Assembly (NCBI GenBank): GCA_021828195.1
Contig: JAKASQ010000001.1
Coordinates: forward strand, 658,335-722,334
DNA length: 64,000 bases
Source of the DNA: Thermoplasmata archaeon
GTDB taxonomy: Archaea > Thermoplasmatota > Thermoplasmata > Lutacidiplasmatales > UBA184
Direction of reading: 5' to 3'
This document shows positions 8,147 to 16,527 of the stretch, piece by piece. The notes under the pieces were generated by a model. The model was not told the DNA's origin and made no database searches. It worked only from the letters and a program-made list of their open reading frames with translations. How positions within the stretch are numbered: the stretch's first letter is position 1; the number at the start of each line of letters is the position of its first letter. Made by a program: the position numbers and the translations under genes.

Positions 8147-8488
8147 ATGCACCTGCGCGCCGTTCTGACCCTCGTCAACTTCGCGGTCGTCGCGGTCGCG
8201 CTCGCGATCTTCTTCCTCGTGCCCTCCCTCGCGACGATCGCGGTCTACGCCGTCCTGATCTGGATGTTCTCGAGCCTCGTGATCTTTTACACGCCCTTCG
8301 GCCACCGTCAGATTCGCCCGGCCGGCCCCGCGCTTGGGCCCGCGTCGGGATCGGCCCCGTATGCCCCCTCCTCCACGGGTACTGCGCTCCCGTCCTCGGG
8401 GATCGGGTTCTGCATCTACTGCGGGACCCACCTCGCGACGGGGACCACCGTCTGCCCCGCGTGCGGCCGGGTGGTGCGGATTGCGTAG
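8147..8488 (+). CDS. Small membrane protein with C-terminal zinc ribbon
   Basis: A 113-residue protein of unknown function. Two hydrophobic segments (about 5-24 and 28-46) form a hairpin in the membrane. A Pro/Gly/Ser-rich linker follows, and the last 25 residues form a zinc ribbon of the CxxC-CxxC type ('CIYCG' and 'CPACG'). This domain order is common in archaeal small membrane proteins, where the ribbon probably faces the cytoplasm. The ATG at 8147 begins directly before the first membrane segment. It lies divergently from rtcB and 15 bp ahead of another small membrane protein. Confidence 0.72.
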   Translation: MHLRAVLTLVNFAVVAVALAIFFLVPSLATIAVYAVLIWMFSSLVIFYTPFGHRQIRPAGPALGPASGSAPYAPSSTGTALPSSGIGFCIYCGTHLATGTTVCPACGRVVRIA

Positions 8489-8503
8489 AGGGGAGGGCGC
8501 CCG

Positions 8504-8836
8504 ATGACGCGGCTGACGATCGGCCGTCTCCCGTACTGGGCGATGGCCATCCTTCTCGCCGCGCTCACGTTCGGCGTCATCTATCTGGGCTTCCGCATCG
8601 GGCTGGGACTGTACTCCTTCGCGCTCCTCCTCCTCCCGATCGGCCTCGCAGTGTGGTACATGGCCGAGTACTCGGCCACGTCGGCCGCCGCGCCGCCGGC
8701 GGCGATCGACCCGGCCGCTTCCATGCCTCCCCCGGAGACCTTCGACGACCCGGTGATCGAGGCGGACCTGTTCGACTCCCTCGTCGAGACCGAGCCGCGA
8801 CCGGAGGCAGGAACGCAGGACCCGCCGGCCCCCTAG
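8504..8836 (+). CDS. Small two-TM membrane protein, unknown function
   Basis: A 110-residue protein with two membrane segments at about 12-30 and 33-53 ('YWAMAILLAALTFGVIYLGF', then 'LYSFALLLLPIGLAVWYM'). A soluble Ala/Pro-rich and then acidic tail follows, with 'VIEADLFDSLVE' as a possible amphipathic helix. No known family was recognised. A good purine-rich stretch (GAGGGGAGG) precedes the ATG by about 9 bp. It shares orientation and architecture with the zinc-ribbon protein just upstream, which suggests a two-gene unit. Its stop overlaps the convergent biotin-carrier gene by 4 bp. Confidence 0.65.
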   Translation: MTRLTIGRLPYWAMAILLAALTFGVIYLGFRIGLGLYSFALLLLPIGLAVWYMAEYSATSAAAPPAAIDPAASMPPPETFDDPVIEADLFDSLVETEPRPEAGTQDPPAP

Positions 8837-9372
8837 TCGGGGACCACGAAGAGCATCGGCTCGCGCGCGCGGACGCTGGAGCCGGGGCGCACCTGGAGGC
8901 GTTCCACTCGACCCGCGGTCGGGCTCGAGATCTCGTTGCGCATCTTCATCGCTTCGAGGATCAGGAGGATCTGGCCCTTGGCGACATGGTCTCCGTTCTG
9001 GACCCGCACCTCGATCGTCTTCCCGGGCATCGGAGGCCGGATGGGAACCCCGGGCCCTTCCACGGCCGCGGGGGGAGCGGGCGCTGGCGGAGGAGGAGTG
9101 GCCGCCCGGGCGGCCGGACGAGGATCGGATGTCTCAACGCGCGAGAGCATCCATCGTTCCCCGTTCACGTCGACCGGCCCCGGCGGGATCGGCATGCCTT
9201 CCGGCCACTGCTCGACGACGATCCGCTCGCCGGCGATCTCGAGCTCGACCGTCATCGGCGACGAGGCTACGACGACGAACGGGTGGCGGGCCCCTCCGAG
9301 CTCGACCGTTGCGCCAGCGAGATCGACCTCGATCTCCTCGACCTTACCGTCGCGTGCGACGCGTACTCGCAT
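8833..9372 (-). CDS. Biotin carboxyl carrier protein (transcarboxylase 1.3S-like)
   Basis: A 179-residue carrier. The C-terminal biotinyl domain (about 108-178) has the target 'EAMKM' with the biotinylated lysine K143, and 'VPIRPPMPGKTIEV' is the typical entry strand. Residues 82-107 form the Ala/Pro-rich swinging linker. The N-terminal 80 residues form a separate beta-rich domain seen in archaeal and bacterial carrier subunits. The gene is the last of the biotin cluster and its start overlaps the 5S-like gene by 29 bp. It would shuttle CO2 between the 12S and 5S active sites. A role with a biotin carboxylase encoded elsewhere cannot be excluded. Confidence 0.9.
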   Translation of the reverse strand: MRVRVARDGKVEEIEVDLAGATVELGGARHPFVVVASSPMTVELEIAGERIVVEQWPEGMPIPPGPVDVNGERWMLSRVETSDPRPAARAATPPPPAPAPPAAVEGPGVPIRPPMPGKTIEVRVQNGDHVAKGQILLILEAMKMRNEISSPTAGRVERLQVRPGSSVRAREPMLFVVPD

Positions 9373-10879
9373 CGATCCACCTCCGCTGGGAGTGGAGCCG
9401 GCTGCGCCCCTCGTGCGCCCAGGCGCTCATCCCGCCGGCCTCCTCTCGAGCCAGCGAAGAGGAGGGCGCGGCGAGGCTCGCAGAGCGGGCGCGGAGCGCC
9501 CCGACGATCCCGAGCGCGGCGCTCGTGAGCGCCTCGTCGGTCAGGCCGCGATCGCGACTGGCACGGTAGGCCTTGTACACGGCCGGGAAGACGGCGTACG
9601 AGATCGCTTCCGCATCATCCGCGGCCGGGACGAGCGCACGCACCTCCTGCAGGGCCCGATCGAACTCGGGAGCGAGCAGGTCCGCAGGTCGGCCTTGGAT
9701 CGGGGCCGCGTCGGCGAGGACCTTGCGGCGTAGGTCGGCATCGATCGGTCCGGGGGGAGCGCCGTAGAGCCCGCGGACGTAGTCGCGGACCTCGCGGGTG
9801 ATCGTCTGGTAGCGCGTCCCGGCGAGAACGTTGAACACCGCTTGGATCCCAACGATCTGGCTGGTCGGGGTCACGAGGGGCGGGTAGCCCAGATCACGTC
9901 GGACCCGGGGGATCTCGGCGAACACCTCGGGCAGTCGCGCGAGCGCGTCCTGCTCCTGGAGTTGCGAGAGGAGGTTCGAGAGCATTCCCCCCGGGACCTG
10001 GTGGAGCAGGATCTCCCCGTCGGTCTGCAGACTCCTCAGGTTCAGCAGCGGCCGGTAGTGATCGAGGATCTTGCGGAAGTATTCGGAGAGATCGGCAAGG
10101 GCGGAGAGGTCGAGCTTGGGATCGAGCGGCGTGCCCCGCATGGCTCCGACGAGCGCCTCGGTCGGAGGCTGGGAGGCCCCGCCGGAGAACGGGCCGAGCG
10201 CGCTGTCGACCGCTGTCGCGCCGGCCTCAGCTGCCGCGAGGCACGTCAGGGTCGACATTCCGCTGGAGGAGTGCGTGTGGACCACGACCGGCAGACCCAC
10301 CTCGCGGAGGAGCGCCCGGACGAGCGCCGCCGCGTCGCCCGGCGGCATGAATCCGGCCATGTCCTTGATGCAGAGCTCCTGCGCCCCGAGGGCGGCGAGC
10401 TCCTGGCCGAGCCGTACGAAGGACGGGAGTGTGTGGACGGGCGACTGCGTGTAGCAGATCGTCCCCTGCGCCCGGCCCCCGGCCTTGCGGACCGCGTCGA
10501 TCGCCACTCCCATGTTGCGCGGGTCGTTCAGCGCGTCGAAGACGCGGAAGATGTCGATCCCCCGGCGGGCGGACTCGGCGACGAACTTGCGAACGAGATC
10601 GTCGGGGTAGTGGCGGTAGCCGACGAGGTTCTGCCCGCGCAGGAGCATCTGCAACGGCGTGTTGGGCATCGCCCGCTTCAGGGTCTGCAGTCGTTCCCAG
10701 GGATCCTCGTGCAGGAAGCGCAGGCACACGTCGAACGTCGCGCCGCCCCAGATCTCGAGCGAGTGATATCCGATCGCATCGAGCCGTTCGGCCGCCGGGA
10801 GCATGTCGCGGGTGCGCATCCGGGTCGCGATCAGCGACTGGTGTCCATCGCGGAGCACGGTCTCGGTGATGCCGACCAT
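9344..10879 (-). CDS. Carboxyltransferase subunit, 5S / PycB / OadA type
   Basis: A 511-residue HMGL-like TIM-barrel carboxyltransferase that moves CO2 between biotin and pyruvate/oxaloacetate. The opening 'TETVLRDGHQSL', the substrate loop 'EIWGGATFDVCLRFL', 'LRGQNLVGYRHY', the carboxylated lysine region 'LCIKDMAG' and the metal-binding 'HTHSSSG' are all visible. The C-terminal conserved domain is present, but no biotinyl domain is fused. The last 40 residues are Arg/Ser-rich. Flanked by a 12S-like gene and a free carrier, it matches the 5S subunit of methylmalonyl-CoA:pyruvate transcarboxylase. Pyruvate carboxylase B or oxaloacetate decarboxylase alpha are alternatives. Confidence 0.88.
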   Translation of the reverse strand: MVGITETVLRDGHQSLIATRMRTRDMLPAAERLDAIGYHSLEIWGGATFDVCLRFLHEDPWERLQTLKRAMPNTPLQMLLRGQNLVGYRHYPDDLVRKFVAESARRGIDIFRVFDALNDPRNMGVAIDAVRKAGGRAQGTICYTQSPVHTLPSFVRLGQELAALGAQELCIKDMAGFMPPGDAAALVRALLREVGLPVVVHTHSSSGMSTLTCLAAAEAGATAVDSALGPFSGGASQPPTEALVGAMRGTPLDPKLDLSALADLSEYFRKILDHYRPLLNLRSLQTDGEILLHQVPGGMLSNLLSQLQEQDALARLPEVFAEIPRVRRDLGYPPLVTPTSQIVGIQAVFNVLAGTRYQTITREVRDYVRGLYGAPPGPIDADLRRKVLADAAPIQGRPADLLAPEFDRALQEVRALVPAADDAEAISYAVFPAVYKAYRASRDRGLTDEALTSAALGIVGALRARSASLAAPSSSLAREEAGGMSAWAHEGRSRLHSQRRWIDASTRRTRR

Positions 10880-10902
10880 CGGACGAATCCTCCTGCGGAC
10901 GG

Positions 10903-12453
10903 CTACAGCGGTCCGTTCCCGTGCTTCTTCGGTGGTCGGTCTTCGCGCTTCGAGGCGAGGAACTTGAGCCCGGCGATCAGCCGGGTCCGCGTCTCTGCCG
11001 GGTCGATCACGTCGTCGATGTATCCCCGATCCGCGGCGAGATACGGATTGAGGAACTCCTCCCGATATTCCCCGACCTTCTCCGCCCGCAGCTTCTCCCG
11101 CGCGTCGGCGGGAGCGGCGTCAATCTGGCGTCGGTACAGGATGTTGACGGCCCCGTCGGCACCCATGACCGCGATCTCGGCGGTGGGCCACGCGAGGTTC
11201 AGGTCACCGCCGAGATGCTTGGAACACATGACGTCGTACGCCCCTCCGTAGGCCTTGCGGAGGATGACGGTCATCATCGGGACGGTCGCCTCGGCGTAGG
11301 CGTAGAGCAGCTTCGCACCGTGGCGGATGATCCCGCCGAACTCCTGCGCCGTTCCCGGCAGGAAGCCGGGCACGTCCACCAGCGTCACGAGCGGAAGGTT
11401 GAACGCGTCGCAGAACCGGACGAATCGGGCAGCCTTGATCGACGCTTGGATATCGAGCGTCCCGGCGAGCTGCGCGGGGTTGTTGGCCACGAGACCGATC
11501 GATCGCCCCGCCAACCGACCGAAGCCGACGACGATGTTCGTTGCCCACTCGGGCTGGATCTCGAGGAAGGATCCCGGATCGATGACCCGGTCGATCACCG
11601 CATGGACATCGTAGGGGGCATTGGAGTCGGCGGGCACGATCCCGACGAGTTCAGGGGCGGCCGTGGCCGGCGGATCGATCGGGGAGACGACCGGAGGCTC
11701 CTCCAGATTGTTCAGGGGCAGGTAGGACAATAGCCGTCGGATCAGCGCGATCGCTTCCTGGTCGTTCGCCGCGGTCAGGTGCGAAACCCCGCTGACCCGG
11801 GCATGGGTTTCCGCACCTCCGAGCTCCTCCGCGGAGACTTCTTCGCCGGTGACGGTGCGGATGACGTCCGGGCCGGTGATGAACATCTGCCCCATGCCCC
11901 GGGCCATGACGACGAAGTCGGTGATCGCGGGCGAATAGACCGCTCCGCCCGCGCACGGACCCAGGATCACCGAGATCTGCGGGACGACGCCGGACAATAG
12001 GACATTTCGGAAGAACACCTCGCCGTACCCGGCGAGGCTCATCACGCCCTCCTGGATGCGCGCGCCACCGGAGTCGTCGAGCCCGATGATCGGTACCCCG
12101 GCCTTTCGGGCGGTCTCCATGATCTTGACGATCTTCATCGCGTGCGCCTCACCCAGCGCGCCGCCGAACACCGTCGCGTCCTGGGAGAACGCGCAGGTCG
12201 GCCGGCCGTCGATCTCCCCCCAGCCCGTCACCACTCCATCGCCGGGGATCGTCCGTTCTTCCATCCCAAAGCCTTGCACTCGGTGCGTCACGAACGGGTC
12301 GATCTCGGTGAACGTCCCGGGGTCGAAGAGCGACTCCAGTCGCTCGCGCGCCGTGAGCTTGCCCGACGCTCGATGTTTCGCCAGCCGCTCCGGCCCGCCG
12401 CCCTCCCGGGCTTCCCGTTTGAGGGCGTTCCACCGTTCGTACGGTCCCGTCAT
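10903..12453 (-). CDS. Acyl-CoA carboxyltransferase (12S / PccB-like)
   Basis: A 516-residue biotin-dependent acyl-CoA carboxyltransferase, probably acting on propionyl-CoA/methylmalonyl-CoA. It contains the two crotonase-like halves. The N-terminal half has 'FSQDATVFGGALGE' and 'DSGGARIQEGV' with 'GPCAGGAVYSPA' forming the first oxyanion hole. The C-terminal half has 'VDVPGFLPGTAQE' and 'KAYGGAYDVM'. Length agrees with the transcarboxylase 12S subunit and PccB. The ATG at 12453 matches the family start ('..ERWNALKREAREGG'). Only five bases separate it from the tnpA stop codon, so its original upstream region has been replaced by an insertion sequence. Confidence 0.9.
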   Translation of the reverse strand: MTGPYERWNALKREAREGGGPERLAKHRASGKLTARERLESLFDPGTFTEIDPFVTHRVQGFGMEERTIPGDGVVTGWGEIDGRPTCAFSQDATVFGGALGEAHAMKIVKIMETARKAGVPIIGLDDSGGARIQEGVMSLAGYGEVFFRNVLLSGVVPQISVILGPCAGGAVYSPAITDFVVMARGMGQMFITGPDVIRTVTGEEVSAEELGGAETHARVSGVSHLTAANDQEAIALIRRLLSYLPLNNLEEPPVVSPIDPPATAAPELVGIVPADSNAPYDVHAVIDRVIDPGSFLEIQPEWATNIVVGFGRLAGRSIGLVANNPAQLAGTLDIQASIKAARFVRFCDAFNLPLVTLVDVPGFLPGTAQEFGGIIRHGAKLLYAYAEATVPMMTVILRKAYGGAYDVMCSKHLGGDLNLAWPTAEIAVMGADGAVNILYRRQIDAAPADAREKLRAEKVGEYREEFLNPYLAADRGYIDDVIDPAETRTRLIAGLKFLASKREDRPPKKHGNGPL

Positions 12454-12457
12454 AATC

Positions 12458-12919
12458 TCACGCGGGCGGAGACCCCCCAACTTGTTGGGGGGAGGAAGCC
12501 CGCCACCCCTTGGGTCGCCCCACGGTTCTCGCCTTCTGGTCTCGCACATAGCGGGCGACAGTCTCCTCGGAGACGTGACCCACGGACCCCACATAGTAGC
12601 TCGGACTCCACAAGTGCCCGTGCTGGAAAGTGAGCTTGAGATTGGGGTGCTCGCGGAACATCACGACCCCCGTCGTCCCCTTGAGCACCTTGACGATTCC
12701 GGTGGGGGACTCAGAGGGCGGCGCGCCGATGAACAAGTGGACGTAGTCCGGCATGACCTCCAACTCCTTGACCTCCCAACCTCGGGCCTCGGCAACAGAA
12801 CGGATGCAGGTCTTGAGCCCGCGCTGGACCACCTCGGGGAGGTTCTTCCGGTACTTCGGGCACCACACGATGTGGTAGGCCAACTCGTAGACCGCCGAAC
12901 TCGCGCTCCGGACTTCCAC
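12458..12919 (-). CDS. tnpA: IS200-type transposase TnpA with altered HUH motif
   Basis: A 153-residue Y1-type single-strand transposase. Family landmarks are 'AYHIVWCPKYRK' (14-25), 'SPSYYVGSVG' (105-114) and the nucleophile Y124 in 'RYVRDQ' with Q128. The usual HUH metal-binding pair reads Y59-V60-H61 in 'MPDYVHLF', so the first histidine appears as tyrosine (TAC, one base from CAC). This may weaken or abolish cleavage. The C-terminal residues are encoded by the left-end hairpin region and may not be native. The start is a GTG 26 bp from a TATA-like element shared with tnpB. Confidence 0.88.
   Translation of the reverse strand: MEVRSASSAVYELAYHIVWCPKYRKNLPEVVQRGLKTCIRSVAEARGWEVKELEVMPDYVHLFIGAPPSESPTGIVKVLKGTTGVVMFREHPNLKLTFQHGHLWSPSYYVGSVGHVSEETVARYVRDQKARTVGRPKGWRASSPQQVGGSPPA
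12473..12492. repeat. Left-end palindrome of the IS605-type element
   Basis: Perfect inverted repeat CCCCCCAAC / GTTGGGGGG with a two-base spacer. Such subterminal hairpins are recognised as single strands by TnpA. It lies inside the 3' end of the tnpA frame and 20 bp before the 12S gene start. Confidence 0.8.
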
Positions 12920-12940
12920 AACGGACTAATACCCCTTGAG

Positions 12941-12948
12941 GCATATAC
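12941..12948. promoter_or_regulatory. Shared TATA-like element between tnpA and tnpB
   Basis: GCATATAC reads as a TATA-like box on both strands. It is 26 bp from the tnpA GTG (12919) and about 21-27 bp from candidate tnpB GTG codons (12966, 12972), so both genes could give leaderless transcripts from one element. Confidence 0.5.
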
Positions 12949-12965
12949 AACCTCCGATACGGACG

Positions 12966-14009
12966 GTGTTGGTGCGTCTGGAGGTGGGAGTCACCGAGGC
13001 TCCCGTTCTGCTCCGCGCCATCGAGGCGATGAACCACGCCGCCAGTGCGGTCGGCGAAGTCGCAATCCACGAGAAGGCCAAGCACCGCACCCGCCTCCAC
13101 CACCTCACCTATCGCATGGTGCGGGAGCGGTTCGGCCTCTCGGCCCAGATGGCCATTCGCGTGATCGGGAAGGTCGGCGGCGCCGTTCCGTACGACCCGC
13201 GCATCCTGTCGTGGAAAGGCAAGCAGCGGGAACGGGTCTCGCTGCTGACACTCGACGGCCGTCGGGAGTTCCGGGTGCGGTGGTCGGAATACGGTCGGCA
13301 GGCCCTGTCCCGCGGCAAGTTGCGGGGCGAGGCGAACCTCGTGTATCGGGACGGCACCTTCTACCTCGCTCTGGTCGTCGAGTCGTACGATTCTCCCTGC
13401 TACGAACCCACGGGCGGGCTGGGCGTGGACCTCGGCGTGGTGAACAATGCCACCGACTCCGATGGTGCGGTCCATTCGTCCGGGCCGGTCGAGAAGGTCC
13501 GAGTGAAGGCCGACCGCCTCAAAGCCCGGCTCCAACGCGCCGGGACCCGGAGCGCGCACCGCCATCTTCAACGGGCGGGGCGACGCGAGTCCAGCTTCCG
13601 CCGCCAGACCAACCACTGCATCTCCAAGAGCATCGTCGCGCGGGCCGAAGGCACGAAGCGCGCGGTCGCCCTCGAAGACCTCGGGGGGATCCGCGAGCGG
13701 ACCACGGTTCGGCGCTCCCAGCGGCGACGACACCTCTCTTGGAGCTTCGCCCAGCTCCGTTCGTCCGTGGAGTACAACGCGGCGGCAAAGCGAGTTCCGG
13801 TGATCCTGGTGGACCCACGGAACACATCCCGCACCTGTCCCTCGTGCGGGACCATCGACAAGAAGAACCGACCGACGAGGGACGAGTTCCGATGCGTGTC
13901 GTGCGGCCTTGCTGGGCCGGCGGATCGCATCGTAGCGGGGAGTGAAGGGACGTGGGGACATGGCTCCGACCTCAGCTACAAGCCACCGAGTTCAATCGGT
14001 GGTCGTTGA
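12966..14009 (+). CDS. tnpB: TnpB RNA-guided nuclease of the IS605-type element
   Basis: A 347-residue TnpB, the ancestor-type of Cas12, which uses a guide RNA from the element's right end. The split RuvC site is complete: D155 in 'GVDLGVVNN', E237 in 'ALEDLGG' and D320 in 'GPADRIVA'. The zinc knuckle uses C291, C294, C310 and C313. The GTG at 12966 (or 12972) is preferred because a TATA-like box lies upstream and family members begin near '.VRLEV'; an upstream TTG at 12936 would overlap that box. The C-terminus runs through the right-end stem-loop and overlaps the convergent birA gene by 18 bp. Confidence 0.87.
   Translation: MLVRLEVGVTEAPVLLRAIEAMNHAASAVGEVAIHEKAKHRTRLHHLTYRMVRERFGLSAQMAIRVIGKVGGAVPYDPRILSWKGKQRERVSLLTLDGRREFRVRWSEYGRQALSRGKLRGEANLVYRDGTFYLALVVESYDSPCYEPTGGLGVDLGVVNNATDSDGAVHSSGPVEKVRVKADRLKARLQRAGTRSAHRHLQRAGRRESSFRRQTNHCISKSIVARAEGTKRAVALEDLGGIRERTTVRRSQRRRHLSWSFAQLRSSVEYNAAAKRVPVILVDPRNTSRTCPSCGTIDKKNRPTRDEFRCVSCGLAGPADRIVAGSEGTWGHGSDLSYKPPSSIGGR
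13983..14002. repeat. Right-end stem-loop of the IS605-type element
   Basis: CCACCGA (13983-13989) pairs with TCGGTGG (13996-14002) around a six-base loop. It follows tnpB's conserved part, where the right-end hairpin and the 3' part of the guide RNA are expected. The birA stop codon (13992-13994, minus strand) lies in the loop. Confidence 0.7.
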
Positions 14010-14783
14010 CAGTTCTTCCACCCGAAGATCTCCGGCCCTTATCGCGAACTGGGCCGAGCCCTGGGAGACAAAGAGCTCTCCGTCCTCTCCGATCCCCTGG
14101 ATGATGCCCGTGGGCACCCCGTCGACCCACACCCGGTGGCCGATCCCGTAGAGGACGGCCCGGCACCGGGCGAGGGCCGCCTGCGCGCCGGCTTCCGTGT
14201 CGAGCTCCCGGACGGAACGCAGAGCGGCATCCACTACCACCTCCTCGACCTCCTCGAGGGGCGGAGGCGGGTCCATGAAGTCCCCGAGGGAGGCGGTCGC
14301 CTCCCGTAGGGGCGCCGAGAGCTGCTCGCGATCGAGCGCCACGTTCACGCCGATCCCTGCCACCTCGGCCCGCCCGAGGGTCGGGGAGGGGACCTCATCG
14401 ATGAGAATACCGGAGAGCTTGCGCGGAGCGCCCCCGGGCGTCGGGACGAGAAGATCGTTCGGCCATTTCAGGAACGCGCGCACACCGAATCGGCCGGAGA
14501 TCGCCTCCCGGAGGCCGGCTCCGATCGCGAGCGAGACCAACGAGCGGTGAGCCTCCGGGGCGCGAGCGATGAGCGAGAGGTAGAGTCCGCCGGGAGGCGA
14601 CTCCCATGTGTGGTCCAGCCGTCCGCGTCCGGCGCTCTGGGTCCGGGCCACGACGCGCGTGCCCTCGTGAGCCCCAGCTCGCGCGAGCTCGATCGCTCGA
14701 TCCTGGGTCGACGAGATCGTGGCGTGCTGCTCGCGAGGACCCCACGACGGCCTCCCGGTCGCGTGAGAGAGTGCGTGGCCCAT
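13992..14783 (-). CDS. birA: Biotin-[carboxyl-carrier] protein ligase
   Basis: A 263-residue ligase that activates biotin as biotinyl-AMP and attaches it to the carrier lysine. The catalytic domain shows 'STQDRAIELA' (25-34), the nucleotide loop 'GRGRLDHTWESPPGGLYLS' and 'KWPNDLL', followed by the small C-terminal domain. There is no N-terminal DNA-binding domain, so it is not a BirA-type repressor. A strong ribosome site (GGAGGGG) precedes the ATG. The last codons and the stop come from the right end of the IS605-type element, so the native C-terminus may have been altered by a few residues. It belongs functionally to the carrier and carboxyltransferase genes beyond the element. Confidence 0.92.
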   Translation of the reverse strand: MGHALSHATGRPSWGPREQHATISSTQDRAIELARAGAHEGTRVVARTQSAGRGRLDHTWESPPGGLYLSLIARAPEAHRSLVSLAIGAGLREAISGRFGVRAFLKWPNDLLVPTPGGAPRKLSGILIDEVPSPTLGRAEVAGIGVNVALDREQLSAPLREATASLGDFMDPPPPLEEVEEVVVDAALRSVRELDTEAGAQAALARCRAVLYGIGHRVWVDGVPTGIIQGIGEDGELFVSQGSAQFAIRAGDLRVEELSTTTD

Positions 14784-14813
14784 ATTGCCCCTCCACGGGA
14801 AAGAGTTAGAGGC

Positions 14814-15163
14814 ATGACTTATAATCCACGCGCCCCCGTGTGGCCCGCGGCGACCACGCGCACGATCGCCGTTCCCCTGCGCATCCCGCCGCCGCTCCTC
14901 GAAGCCCTCCGCGACGTGCGGGCGGCGGCGAACCCGGATGTCACCGTCGAGCGGGGCACGGCGCCCTCCTCGCGGCTCTGCTTCGGCAGAAGCGGGCCCC
15001 GGCGGCCGGCGATCCCCCGCTGCGCGTCACACCCCATACATCGAAGGGGAGGACGGCCTACGACTTCCTGCGGAGTCGGCTCGGCCTGGAACTCGATTCG
15101 TCGGAGCCGGCCGACGGTACCCCGGACCTCAGTCGAGATCCCGCAGTCGCTGGACCATCTTGA
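14814..15163 (+). pseudogene. Possible frame-shifted small gene (unidentified)
   Basis: No single frame spans this interval convincingly, but two look protein-like in sequence. From the ATG at 14814 one frame reads 'TIAVPLRIPPPLLEALRDVRAAANPDVTVERG'-like helix-rich sequence to about 14955. Another frame then continues with 'LLAALLRQKRAP' and 'TAYDFLRSRLGLELD' to a stop at 15163. A one-base shift near 14950-14960 would join them into a protein of about 115 residues. No family was recognised. It lies between divergent birA and convergent ribH, overlapping the ribH end by 35 bp. Chance coding potential in GC-rich DNA is a real alternative. Confidence 0.25.
14818..14826 (-). promoter_or_regulatory. 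TATA-like box of birA
   Basis: The minus strand reads GATTATAAG, about 39 bp before the birA ATG. That leaves a short leader, consistent with the GGAGGGG ribosome site just ahead of the start. Confidence 0.5.
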
Positions 15164-15569
15164 CCACGGCCCGGACGGCGTTCGCCGCGTTCTCGATCCG
15201 CTCTTGAGCTTGCAGTCGCGTTTCGCCGGGGCCTGTGATCCCGAGGCCGAGCGGCTTGCCGTAATCCACCGACAGATCGGCGAGCTTGCGCGCCGCTTGG
15301 TTCATGACCACTTCATCGTGCTGGGTCTCCCCTTCGATGACCGCTCCGAGCGCGACCACCGCGTCGACGTCCTTCCGGGCGAAGAGCGCCTTGACCGCGA
15401 GCGGGATGTCGTAGACCCCGGGGGTCCGGACGACCGGTCCGAGGGTCGCGCCCAGGAAGCGGATCTCCTCCTTGGCCCGTTCGACCATCGACGACGTCAC
15501 GTCGAAGTTGTACTCGCTGGCGACCACCGCTATGCATACTCCCGCTCCGGCTCCTGTGTTCTTTGCCAT
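15129..15569 (-). CDS. ribH: 6,7-dimethyl-8-ribityllumazine synthase
   Basis: A 146-residue enzyme that condenses the 4-carbon DHBP product with the pyrimidine intermediate to form lumazine, the penultimate step of riboflavin synthesis. Typical features are 'ASEYNFDVTSSMVERA' (18-33), 'PGVYDIPLAVKALF' with the substrate loop, 'VVALGAVIEGETQHDE' (71-86) containing the catalytic histidine region, and 'LGLGITGPGE'. Length fits the icosahedral or pentameric family. A GGAGG ribosome site stands 10 bp before the ATG. It is the last gene of the four-gene riboflavin operon, 47 bp after ribC. Confidence 0.95.
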   Translation of the reverse strand: MAKNTGAGAGVCIAVVASEYNFDVTSSMVERAKEEIRFLGATLGPVVRTPGVYDIPLAVKALFARKDVDAVVALGAVIEGETQHDEVVMNQAARKLADLSVDYGKPLGLGITGPGETRLQAQERIENAANAVRAVVKMVQRLRDLD

Positions 15570-15616
15570 TGTTGTTTCCTCCGTTCTTCAGTTGGATGAT
15601 CGTCAGCGACTCCCCC

Positions 15617-16514
<898 letters not shown>

Positions 16515-16527
<13 letters not shown>

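Larger units (their letters stand above)
12458..14009. mobile_element. IS605-type insertion sequence (IS200/IS605 family)
   Basis: The element contains divergent tnpA (minus) and tnpB (plus), as in IS605. Its ends are marked by hairpins rather than inverted repeats: a perfect palindrome at 12473-12492 on the left and a stem-loop at 13983-14002 on the right. The exact cleavage sites cannot be fixed from sequence alone, so the borders given are the outer coding limits. It lies between birA and the 12S carboxyltransferase gene. Confidence 0.85.
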
